Shown: piece by piece, positions 57,707 through 64,000 of the stretch
Position numbering within the stretch: the first letter of the stretch is position 1
Layout: every line of letters starts with the position of its first letter
DNA from: Comamonas testosteroni
GTDB taxonomy: Bacteria > Pseudomonadota > Gammaproteobacteria > Burkholderiales > Burkholderiaceae_C
NCBI RefSeq assembly: GCF_014076415.1
Contig: NZ_CP043568.1
Span: forward strand, 930,001 to 994,000
DNA length: 64,000 nucleotides
Direction of reading: 5' to 3'
Made by a program: the position numbers and the translations under genes
Notes under the pieces: model-generated
Databases searched by the model: none
The model's input: the letters and a program-made list of their open reading frames with translations, nothing else
Told to the model about the DNA's origin: nothing

Positions 57707-58666
57707 TTAAGCGGTAAACAGACTGCTCACCGAATCGCCTGTGGAAATGCGGTGAATTGTCTCGGCAAACAGGCCGGCCACGGACAGCTGGCGAATCTTG
57801 CCGCACTGCTGGGCTGCGGGGCTCAGGGGAATGGTGTTGGTGACAACCACTTCGTCCAGAGCGCTGCCGTTGCCGATGCGTTCCAGGGCCGGGCCCGAGA
57901 AGATGGGGTGCGAGCAGTAGGCGTACACGTTCTTGGCGCCGCGCTGCTTGAGCACTTCGGCAGCCTTCACCAGCGTGCCGGCGGTGTCGATCATGTCATC
58001 CATGATCACGCAGTTGCGGCCGTCGATATCGCCGATCACGTGCATGACTTCGGACACGTTCGCCTTGGGGCGACGCTTGTCGATGATGGCCAGATCGCAG
58101 CCCAGTTCCTTGGCCAGGGCGCGAGCACGCACCACGCCGCCAACGTCGGGGGAGACGACGATCAGGTCTTCGTAGTTCTTCTGACGCAGATCACCCAGCA
58201 GCACGGGGGTGGCGTAGATGTTGTCCACGGGAATGTCGAAGAAGCCCTGGATCTGGTCGGCGTGCAGGTCCATGGTCAGCACGCGCTCGACGCCTACGGC
58301 CTGCAGCATGTTGGCCACTACCTTGGCGGTGATTGGCACGCGGCTGGAGCGGGGGCGGCGATCCTGGCGGGCATAGCCGAAGTAGGGGATCACGGCGCAG
58401 ATGCGCTCGGCCGATGCACGCTTGAGGGCATCGACCATGACCAGCAACTCCATCAGGTTGTCGTTGGTCGGAGCGCAGGTGGACTGAACCACGAAAACGT
58501 CGCGGGCGCGAACGTTCTGCTTGATCTCGACGGCGACTTCTCCATCGGAGAAACGGCCAACGTCAGCAGCACCAAGAGAGGTGCCGAGGTGCTTAACAAT
58601 CTCTTCGGCCATGCCAGCATTGGCATTGCCTGTGAAGACCATGAAATCTGAGTGATGTGAATGCAT
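57707..58666 (-). CDS. prs: Ribose-phosphate pyrophosphokinase
   Basis: Makes PRPP from ribose-5-phosphate and ATP. The 319 residues contain [18 protein letters not shown] near 8-25, the catalytic flexible-loop region [11 protein letters not shown] near 100-112, [14 protein letters not shown] near 131 and the PRPP-binding [17 protein letters not shown] near 220. A tRNA-Gln gene lies upstream on the same strand. Confidence 0.97.
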   Translation of the reverse strand: MHSHHSDFMVFTGNANAGMAEEIVKHLGTSLGAADVGRFSDGEVAVEIKQNVRARDVFVVQSTCAPTNDNLMELLVMVDALKRASAERICAVIPYFGYARQDRRPRSSRVPITAKVVANMLQAVGVERVLTMDLHADQIQGFFDIPVDNIYATPVLLGDLRQKNYEDLIVVSPDVGGVVRARALAKELGCDLAIIDKRRPKANVSEVMHVIGDIDGRNCVIMDDMIDTAGTLVKAAEVLKQRGAKNVYAYCSHPIFSGPALERIGNGSALDEVVVTNTIPLSPAAQQCGKIRQLSVAGLFAETIHRISTGDSVSSLFTA

Positions 58667-58710
58667 TGTGCGTCCCAGTGCTGTGGGTTGCTATGACGCA
58701 AGAAGATGTT

Positions 58711-58787
58711 TGGCAGGGGAAGAAGGATTCGAACCTTCGCATGCCGGAATCAAAATCCGGTGCCTTAACCAACTTGGCGACTCCCCT
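58711..58787 (-). tRNA. tRNA-Gln (anticodon TTG)
   Basis: Acceptor AGGGGAG pairs with TTCCCCT, discriminator G, encoded CCA at 58711-58713. The anticodon stem CCGGA/TCCGG encloses loop TTTTGAT, giving anticodon TTG (codon CAA). The T arm is GAAGG-TTCGAAT-CCTTC. Location between ispE and prs is the typical betaproteobacterial arrangement. Confidence 0.95.
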
Positions 58788-58817
58788 ACACAGGCCTTTT
58801 GTCGAAGACAAACAGCC

Positions 58818-59681
58818 TTATAACTTGTTCTCTGGAATCCAGCTGTTAAGTGGGTGTTTTTCCAGATTTCTGCAAACCTTGATCTGCCAGGTGCTAGATG
58901 CACAGCTCAGATCAATGCTTTGCGCTATCGGTGCAAATACCGCACTTCCAGAGCCCGTCATTGTAGCATGCAATTTGAGTGATTCGAGCCAGCTTCTGAC
59001 TTTCATCACCTCAGGCTGCAAAGCTTCGGCGACCGGCTGCAGGTCGTTTCGGCCAAAGCCGAAGTGATTTGCAGCGAAGTCCTCTACTATAGCAGGCTTT
59101 GTGTCACGTTTCAGGAGCTCGCTGGAAAAAATCTTGCCAGTTTCCAGGCCCTGTTCGGGCTTGACCACCAGGAATTGCTGCTCCGGCAAGGCATTGCAGC
59201 CTGTCAGCGGGGTGATGATTTCGCCGATGCCGCTGACCCAGGCCGAGTGACCGCAGAGGAAAAAAGGGACATCGGCGCCTAGCTTCAAGCCTATGCTTTG
59301 CAGTTCCTGGCGCGAGAGCTTCAGATTCCAGAGGCGGTTCAATGCCATCAGAGTGCTGGCCGCATCGGATGAGCCGCCCCCCATGCCGGCTTGGGCGGGC
59401 AGGTGCTTTTCAATCCCTATGCGCACGCCTTGCGTGCAGCCTGTGGCTTGCTGCAAGGTGCGGGCCGCGCGTGTGATCAGATCATCGGCAGGCAGGGCAA
59501 CGCCATTGAGGTCTTCGCGGCTGATCTGGCTGCTGGCCGTATGCTCGAAATGCAGCACATCATGCCAGTCGATGAGCATGAAGACGGATTCCAGCAGGTG
59601 ATAGCCGTCAGGCCTGCGGCCGGTAATATGCAAAAAAAGGTTGAGCTTGGCCGGGGCCGGCACGTCATAGAGCGAGTGCAT
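58818..59681 (-). CDS. ispE: 4-diphosphocytidyl-2-C-methyl-D-erythritol kinase
   Basis: GHMP kinase of the methylerythritol phosphate pathway. The 287 residues begin YDVPAPAKLNLFLHITGRR, and the glycine-rich ATP-binding loop PAQAGMGGGSSDAAS lies near 97-111. The C-terminal MTGSGSAVFAPI motif near 247 completes the family pattern. Downstream of lolB by 59 bases in the same direction. Confidence 0.96.
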   Translation of the reverse strand: MHSLYDVPAPAKLNLFLHITGRRPDGYHLLESVFMLIDWHDVLHFEHTASSQISREDLNGVALPADDLITRAARTLQQATGCTQGVRIGIEKHLPAQAGMGGGSSDAASTLMALNRLWNLKLSRQELQSIGLKLGADVPFFLCGHSAWVSGIGEIITPLTGCNALPEQQFLVVKPEQGLETGKIFSSELLKRDTKPAIVEDFAANHFGFGRNDLQPVAEALQPEVMKVRSWLESLKLHATMTGSGSAVFAPIAQSIDLSCASSTWQIKVCRNLEKHPLNSWIPENKL

Positions 59682-59740
59682 GGCGTGTATGTATCAGTAA
59701 GAGAAAAACGGTGCAACGATAGCACCGGGTTGCCGGCCAG

Positions 59741-60262
59741 TCAGCGAGCGTCCTGATCGAGAACGATGCGCAAGGAAGCCTCGGGTGGTGGGCTTATACG
59801 GTCGGCACGCAGGCGGCCATCGTTGATGCGCGAAAGATCGGTCTGCCAGCCGGGCACAGTCGTGTTCTTGCCTTGCAGCCAGTCAAACAGCGCGGTGACG
59901 GGAATCTCGCTGCCTGTCATGCGGGTGATGAGTTCAGGCAGGGAGTCTGACTGGGTGATCTGATCGCCCTGCTGCAAGGTGGCTCCGGCACGCGTCCATT
60001 GCAGGCGGGCCATGATGGATCCCAGAGGGTTGAAAACCAGCAGTGTTCCGCTCTCGGGCTGGCCTTGCAGCTCAAAACCGGCGCTGAAGGATTGCTGCTG
60101 GGCATCCTGGACCTGTAGCGCCATGCGGCCGGACCAGTGGTGACTTGCCGTCACATCGAGCTGCAGCTGCCGTGCAGGCTGGGCGCAGCCGCCGAGCATG
60201 GCCAATCCCAGGACCAGCCCTAGGGCTGTAAGAATTTTCAAGACAGTCGGGCTGCGCTTCAT
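59741..60262 (-). CDS. lolB: Outer-membrane lipoprotein receptor LolB
   Basis: Inserts lipoproteins into the outer membrane after LolA. The 173 residues begin with a lipoprotein signal peptide ending at the lipobox LGGC near residue 26. Family features include SGRMALQVQDAQQQSFSAGFELQG near 43-66 and the later LPELITRMTGSEIPVTALFDWLQG near 108-131. The start overlaps the stop of the TPR gene by 4 bases, matching the known lolB-ispE-prs order. Confidence 0.92.
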   Translation of the reverse strand: MKRSPTVLKILTALGLVLGLAMLGGCAQPARQLQLDVTASHHWSGRMALQVQDAQQQSFSAGFELQGQPESGTLLVFNPLGSIMARLQWTRAGATLQQGDQITQSDSLPELITRMTGSEIPVTALFDWLQGKNTTVPGWQTDLSRINDGRLRADRISPPPEASLRIVLDQDAR

Positions 60263-62046
60263 GGCGTCACTTTGAGGCGTTTGAGTGTTTCCAGCAGAGT
60301 GTCATTGCTGCTGTCTGCCTTCATGCCTTGGCGCCAGATGAGTTGGGCGCGCTCTTGCTTGCCTTGGGCCCAGAGAACTTCCCCTAGGTGGGCTGCAATT
60401 TCCGCATCCTGACGCGTGGCATAGGCCTGCTCCAGCAGTTTTTCGGCTTCGTCCAGATTGCCGCGGCGGAAATGCACCCAGGCCAGGCTGTCGGTGATGA
60501 ATGGATCGCCGGGCTGCATGTCCAGAGCGGTCTGGATCAAGGTCTGCGCTTCTTCAAGCTTGATACCGCGATCAGCGTAGGAGTATCCCAGCGCGTTGTA
60601 CGCATGCTTGAAATCGGGTTTGCGCTTGATGATGTCGCGCAGCAGGCGCTCCATCTCGCTGAAATTTCCGGCTCTTTCCGCGAGCAAGGCGGTGTCGTAG
60701 GCCAGCTCCACATCATCGGGTGCCTGGCTCAGCAGCTGGGCTTGCAGCGCATAGGCTTCCTTGTGCAGGCCGGCGTCGCGCAGCAGCTGTACCTCGGCAA
60801 TCTGCTTGAGGCGCTTCTGGTTGGGGCCGTTTGCCGGAATGGCCTGGATAAGGGCGCGAGCTTCCTTCACCTTGCCCTGGCGAGCCAGCAGATCGGCGCG
60901 CCGGGCCTGCACGCTGAGCAGGTTGGCGGCATCGGGAATGCGCTGCAGATAGATGTCGGCTTCGTCGTAGCGCTGGCGCTTCTCGGCCAGATCGGCCCTG
61001 AGCAGATAGAGCTGGGATTCGCCAGCAGCGCGCCCCACGCCCTCAGGCAGCTTGGGCAGCAGAGAGCTGAACTGTGTCAGGGAAACGTCGGCAGCATCCA
61101 GCTCGCCATCCTGCAGTTGCAAATTGGCGAGCATGACCCAGGCTTCGGGGAATTCGGGCGCTTCGCGGGTGATGAACTGCAACTGGTTTTTGGCATCGGC
61201 ATTGCGCTTTTGTCCCTGCAGCACGCGGGCATAGGTCAGGCGCAGTTGGGGCGAATGATTCTTTTCAAGATAGCGCTTGATCAGCGGCTCCACTTCGGCG
61301 GAGCCTGACTCCAGCAGCTCCATGGCCAGCAAGGCGACGGCACCCGACTCAGGACTCAGCTTGGCGCCGTTCTGCAGGGCCTGCAGGGCGGCGGGCTTCT
61401 GGTCGGCGATCAGGCGCATATGGCCTATGGCGGCCCAGGCCATGGGGCCGTTCTTAGGGTCCTTGAAATCGATTTCCAGCGCTTGCTCGACCACATCGGC
61501 GGCCAGAGGCTTGTCCGAGGCATTGTTGTAGAGCTGGGTGATGGCCAGAAAAGTGGCGCTGCGATTGGCCTGAGGGGTCAGCTCGACCTCTCGACGCAGA
61601 TAGCTGGCCGAGTCTGCAATGCGGTTCATCACCACCAGAATGCGCAGCACTGCGCGGTTGGCATCGCGTGATTCGGGGTAGGCCTCCAGCCAGGCGCGGG
61701 CATTGCGCAGTGCGCGGTCGCCCGAGCGGGACTGGACGGCAAGTTCGGTGGCGCGGCGATAGAGCTTTTCGTTGTTGCTGCTGCGCGCGGCCTCCATCAT
61801 CAGGGCCTGAGCGTCCGTCAGAGCACCTTCCTGAGCGGCCATCTCTCCCACCAGGATTTCGTAGAACAGCTCGGCAGAGAGGGCAGCTTGCTCATTCTCA
61901 CGCTCTGCGGCCTGTTCGAGATCGGTGCTTTGCTCGATCTTGTCCTGCTGGGATGGCGGGTCAGCGGTCTGGGCGGATGCGATTGCCGATCCCATGGCCA
62001 GAACGGCGGCCACGGCGAGTCCCTGAAAACGTAGAGGATGAACCAT
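60259..62046 (-). CDS. Exported TPR-repeat protein
   Basis: Periplasmic or membrane-associated protein of 595 residues. A signal peptide (residues 1 to about 25, cleavage near AIASAQ) precedes an acidic linker and many tetratricopeptide-like helical pairs from about 45 to 585. Clear repeats near the C-terminus include KPDFKHAYNALGYSYADRGI and PGDPFITDSLAWVHFRRGN. Upstream of lolB with overlapping codons, as in many betaproteobacteria. Partner unknown; may act with lipoprotein or outer-membrane assembly (inference from position). Confidence 0.88.
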   Translation of the reverse strand: MVHPLRFQGLAVAAVLAMGSAIASAQTADPPSQQDKIEQSTDLEQAAERENEQAALSAELFYEILVGEMAAQEGALTDAQALMMEAARSSNNEKLYRRATELAVQSRSGDRALRNARAWLEAYPESRDANRAVLRILVVMNRIADSASYLRREVELTPQANRSATFLAITQLYNNASDKPLAADVVEQALEIDFKDPKNGPMAWAAIGHMRLIADQKPAALQALQNGAKLSPESGAVALLAMELLESGSAEVEPLIKRYLEKNHSPQLRLTYARVLQGQKRNADAKNQLQFITREAPEFPEAWVMLANLQLQDGELDAADVSLTQFSSLLPKLPEGVGRAAGESQLYLLRADLAEKRQRYDEADIYLQRIPDAANLLSVQARRADLLARQGKVKEARALIQAIPANGPNQKRLKQIAEVQLLRDAGLHKEAYALQAQLLSQAPDDVELAYDTALLAERAGNFSEMERLLRDIIKRKPDFKHAYNALGYSYADRGIKLEEAQTLIQTALDMQPGDPFITDSLAWVHFRRGNLDEAEKLLEQAYATRQDAEIAAHLGEVLWAQGKQERAQLIWRQGMKADSSNDTLLETLKRLKVTP

Positions 62047-62096
62047 CGGCTCATAATAATCCAAGCTTGTTGAACACTTGGCGAAGATGAGATTGC

Positions 62097-62960
62097 ATGC
62101 CTGAGTTGCCCGAAGTCGAGGTTACGCGCCGCTCTTTTGCTGACCGCATTGCGGGTGCGCAGATTGAGAAAGCCACCTTGGGAAAGCCCCTGCGCTGGCC
62201 CCTGGGGCTGTTGCCGCAGGCACTGGCCGGCAGAGTCGTGCTGGGCGTGCGCAGACGCGGCAAGTATCTGCTGCTGGACCTGAGCGAAGGTCTGCTGCTC
62301 ATGCACCTGGGCATGTCGGGCAGCCTGCGCTTTGCGGGCCGCGACGAGGAGCCGCTGGGCGCTGGCGGAGCGCATGATCACTTCGACCTGCAGACATCGC
62401 GGGGCCTGCTGCGCCTGCATGATCCGCGCCGCTTCGGTGCCGTGATCTATGTTCCGGATGAGGGCGATGCCTTGGCGCGCAAGCTGCTTGACCATCTGGG
62501 TATGGAGCCGCTGAGCGACGGATTCACGCTGGATGCCTTTCAAGCCGGGCTGGCTGCCAGTCGCTCGCCCATCAAGCAGTTGCTGCTCAGCGGCAGCGTG
62601 GTGGTCGGTGTCGGCAATATCTATGCTTCCGAGGTGTTGTTTCTCTCGCGGATTCACCCGACAACACCGGCGCGCGATGTGGGCAGGCGCAAGGTCAAGG
62701 TTTTGTATGAGGCCATTCGCACCGTGCTGGCCTTGGCGGTGGAGAAAGGCGGCACGACCTTGCGCGACTTTTCCGCAGCCAACGGCATGGAAGGGCACTT
62801 TCAGTTGGAGGCCCAGGTCTATGGCCGCGATGGCCAGCCTTGCTCGCATTGCGGCGCCGCCATCCAGCTCATGCGCCAGGGGCAGCGCAGCACCTATTAC
62901 TGCGCCCGCTGCCAGAAAGCAGCGAAAACTCAGAATTTGATAGCTAATACCGCAGTTTGA
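62097..62960 (+). CDS. mutM: Formamidopyrimidine-DNA glycosylase
   Basis: Base-excision repair enzyme removing 8-oxoguanine and formamidopyrimidines. The 287 residues start [12 protein letters not shown] with the catalytic Pro and Glu, show H2TH-region [13 protein letters not shown] near 176 and end with the zinc finger [21 protein letters not shown] near 246-266. The last codons (from 62941) lie inside a 35-bp dispersed repeat, extending the protein by about seven residues past the usual end. Divergent from the TPR gene. Confidence 0.96.
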   Translation: MPELPEVEVTRRSFADRIAGAQIEKATLGKPLRWPLGLLPQALAGRVVLGVRRRGKYLLLDLSEGLLLMHLGMSGSLRFAGRDEEPLGAGGAHDHFDLQTSRGLLRLHDPRRFGAVIYVPDEGDALARKLLDHLGMEPLSDGFTLDAFQAGLAASRSPIKQLLLSGSVVVGVGNIYASEVLFLSRIHPTTPARDVGRRKVKVLYEAIRTVLALAVEKGGTTLRDFSAANGMEGHFQLEAQVYGRDGQPCSHCGAAIQLMRQGQRSTYYCARCQKAAKTQNLIANTAV

Positions 62961-62975
62961 GTATGCGTTCAGGCA
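62941..62975 (+). repeat. 35-bp dispersed repeat overlapping the end of mutM
   Basis: TAGCT, CCGC, ATGCGTT, CAGGCA at exact 35-bp spacing. Its first 20 bases are read as the last codons of mutM including the stop. Confidence 0.65.
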
Positions 62976-63201
62976 TGTTTTGACGTCACAATTTCATTTT
63001 GATGCTTGATATGCTTCAAAGGCGTCGCCAATGCCAGGACGTTGGCGCTGTTCTGCGCCGTTGCGCGCAGATACTTTGCGGCTGGATATATCAGGCCAGC
63101 CTCTGGAAGAGCCGCAGATGCTGTCAAGGGGCAATGCTATATATTGATCAGGCTGTCAGCCCCGGCTGGCACGGCGACTCAGACAAACAAGAGGGGTAGA
63201 T

Positions 63202-64000
63202 GTGTCAGCTTCATTCAACGAGCAGTTCGATCAGTATGGCGCCTGGCGACGAGGCTTTGCCACCCAACTGCAGGAGCTGCGTGAATGGTTGATGGACCAG
63301 GATCTGCTGGACGCCTCGGTGCAGGAGCGCTTGCAGAGACTGGAAGAGCAGATGCGCACCGACAAGGTCATGGTTGCCTTCGTGGCCGAGTTCTCGCGCG
63401 GCAAATCCGAGCTTATCAACGCTGTCTTCTTTGCCCATTACGGCCGCCGGCTGATGCCGGCCAGTGCAGGCCGCACCACCATGTGTCCAGCGGAGCTGGG
63501 ATGGGAGCCGGAGCTGCCGCCCTGTCTGTGCCTGCTGCCCATCGATACCAGAGAGTCGCCGGAGAGCCTGGGCCAGTGGCGCATGCGTCCCGACGCCTGG
63601 GTGCAGCAGCCGCTGGATATCGCCGATGCGCAGCAGATATCCGACACGCTGGCCAAGGTGGCCGAGGTGCGCAAGGTCTCCATCGATCAGGCCAGGGCCT
63701 GGGGCTTTTGGCATGACGACGAGACTGCCGACAACCCCATGGTCGATGCCGACGGTTGGGTCGAAGTGCCAATGTGGCGCCATGCCTTGATCAATATGCC
63801 TCATCCGCTGCTCAAACAGGGGTTGGTGATTCTCGATACGCCTGGCCTGAATGCAGTGGGGGCAGAGCCGGAGCTGACCGTCAATCTGATACCCCAGGCA
63901 CATGCCGTGGTCTTTGTGCTGGGCGCCGATACCGGCGTGACCAAGTCCGACCTTGCCATCTGGCGCGACCATGTGCTGCCGGCAGGAGCAGGCAAGGCGG
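63202..64000 (+). CDS. Dynamin-family GTPase (N-terminal part, cut by window edge)
   Basis: Large GTPase-like protein. The GTG start at 63202 follows GAGGGG; 266 codons are visible. An N-terminal helical region (about 1-50) precedes P-loop motif VAEFSRGKSELINAVFF near 55-70 and the Thr-containing switch AGRTTMCPAE near 81. DTPGLN, the G3 motif, lies near 213, and further VVFVLGADTGVTKSD near 235. Bacterial dynamin-like proteins remodel membranes. It follows mutM by 241 bases with no recognised gene between. Confidence 0.85.
   Translation, partial: MSASFNEQFDQYGAWRRGFATQLQELREWLMDQDLLDASVQERLQRLEEQMRTDKVMVAFVAEFSRGKSELINAVFFAHYGRRLMPASAGRTTMCPAELGWEPELPPCLCLLPIDTRESPESLGQWRMRPDAWVQQPLDIADAQQISDTLAKVAEVRKVSIDQARAWGFWHDDETADNPMVDADGWVEVPMWRHALINMPHPLLKQGLVILDTPGLNAVGAEPELTVNLIPQAHAVVFVLGADTGVTKSDLAIWRDHVLPAGAGKA

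Overview
The window looks like chromosomal core sequence from a betaproteobacterium of the family Comamonadaceae, most likely Comamonas or a close relative. The evidence is the high GC content, many betaproteobacterial gene orders (pilB-pilC-pilD, rplU-rpmA-obgE-proB, hemA-prfA-prmC-grxD, ubiE-Tim44-ubiJ-ubiB, lolB-ispE-tRNA-prs-rplY-pth), orphan Bug/TctC receptors, and two dispersed intergenic repeat families of a kind I associate with this family. The genus is an inference from gene content, not from a search. I see no prophage, insertion sequence, CRISPR array or rRNA.

Layout. 1-3380 (minus): type IV pilus assembly genes pilB, pilC and a truncated pilD. 3520-4616 (minus): tRNA-Pro(CGG) and ispB. 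4922-8029 (plus): rplU, rpmA, obgE, proB. 8083-8787 (minus): rppH, divergent from proS and a lytic transglycosylase (8882-11290, plus). 11400-12785 (minus): a CorC/HlyC-type CBS membrane protein. 12883-19836 (minus): a long run hemA, prfA, exported dikinase-like protein, SUKH-3-like protein, prmC, grxD, RNase H-like. 19909-26215: a small membrane protein, a LysR regulator divergent from a Bug receptor plus N-formylglutamate amidohydrolase-like pair, an exported Sel1-repeat protein and a second orphan Bug receptor. 26418-31618 (minus): ugpB-A-E-C-Q glycerol-3-phosphate uptake behind a PhoB-box-like array. 32122-43994 (plus): a 1305-residue flavin/iron-sulfur dehydrogenase, HIT and DUF971 proteins, ubiquinone genes (ubiE, ubiJ, ubiB) with a Tim44-like protein, a sodium:solute symporter, an FmdB zinc ribbon and a DUF502 protein. 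44013-50066 (plus): aspS, nudB, an EEP phosphatase, folE, and EamA and LysE exporters. 50257-55642 (minus): a dipeptide-type ABC transporter. 55818-56078 (plus): a ferredoxin. 56159-62046 (minus): pth, rplY, prs, tRNA-Gln, ispE, lolB and a TPR protein. 62097 onward (plus): mutM and a dynamin-like GTPase cut by the window edge.

Most of the window is housekeeping. The points most worth a second look are these. A secreted, water-dikinase-like protein and a SUKH-3-like protein are spliced 9 bases apart into the conserved translation-termination operon hemA-prfA-prmC. A dispersed 35-bp repeat aligns base for base without gaps across several intergenic sites and supplies the last codons of mutM. 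A second, GC-rich repeat family starts within about 10 bases of stop codons. Three 11-bp PhoB-like units precede ugpB. An EEP-family phosphatase lies between the two folate enzymes NudB and FolE, where the dihydroneopterin monophosphate phosphatase step has no dedicated gene in most bacteria.
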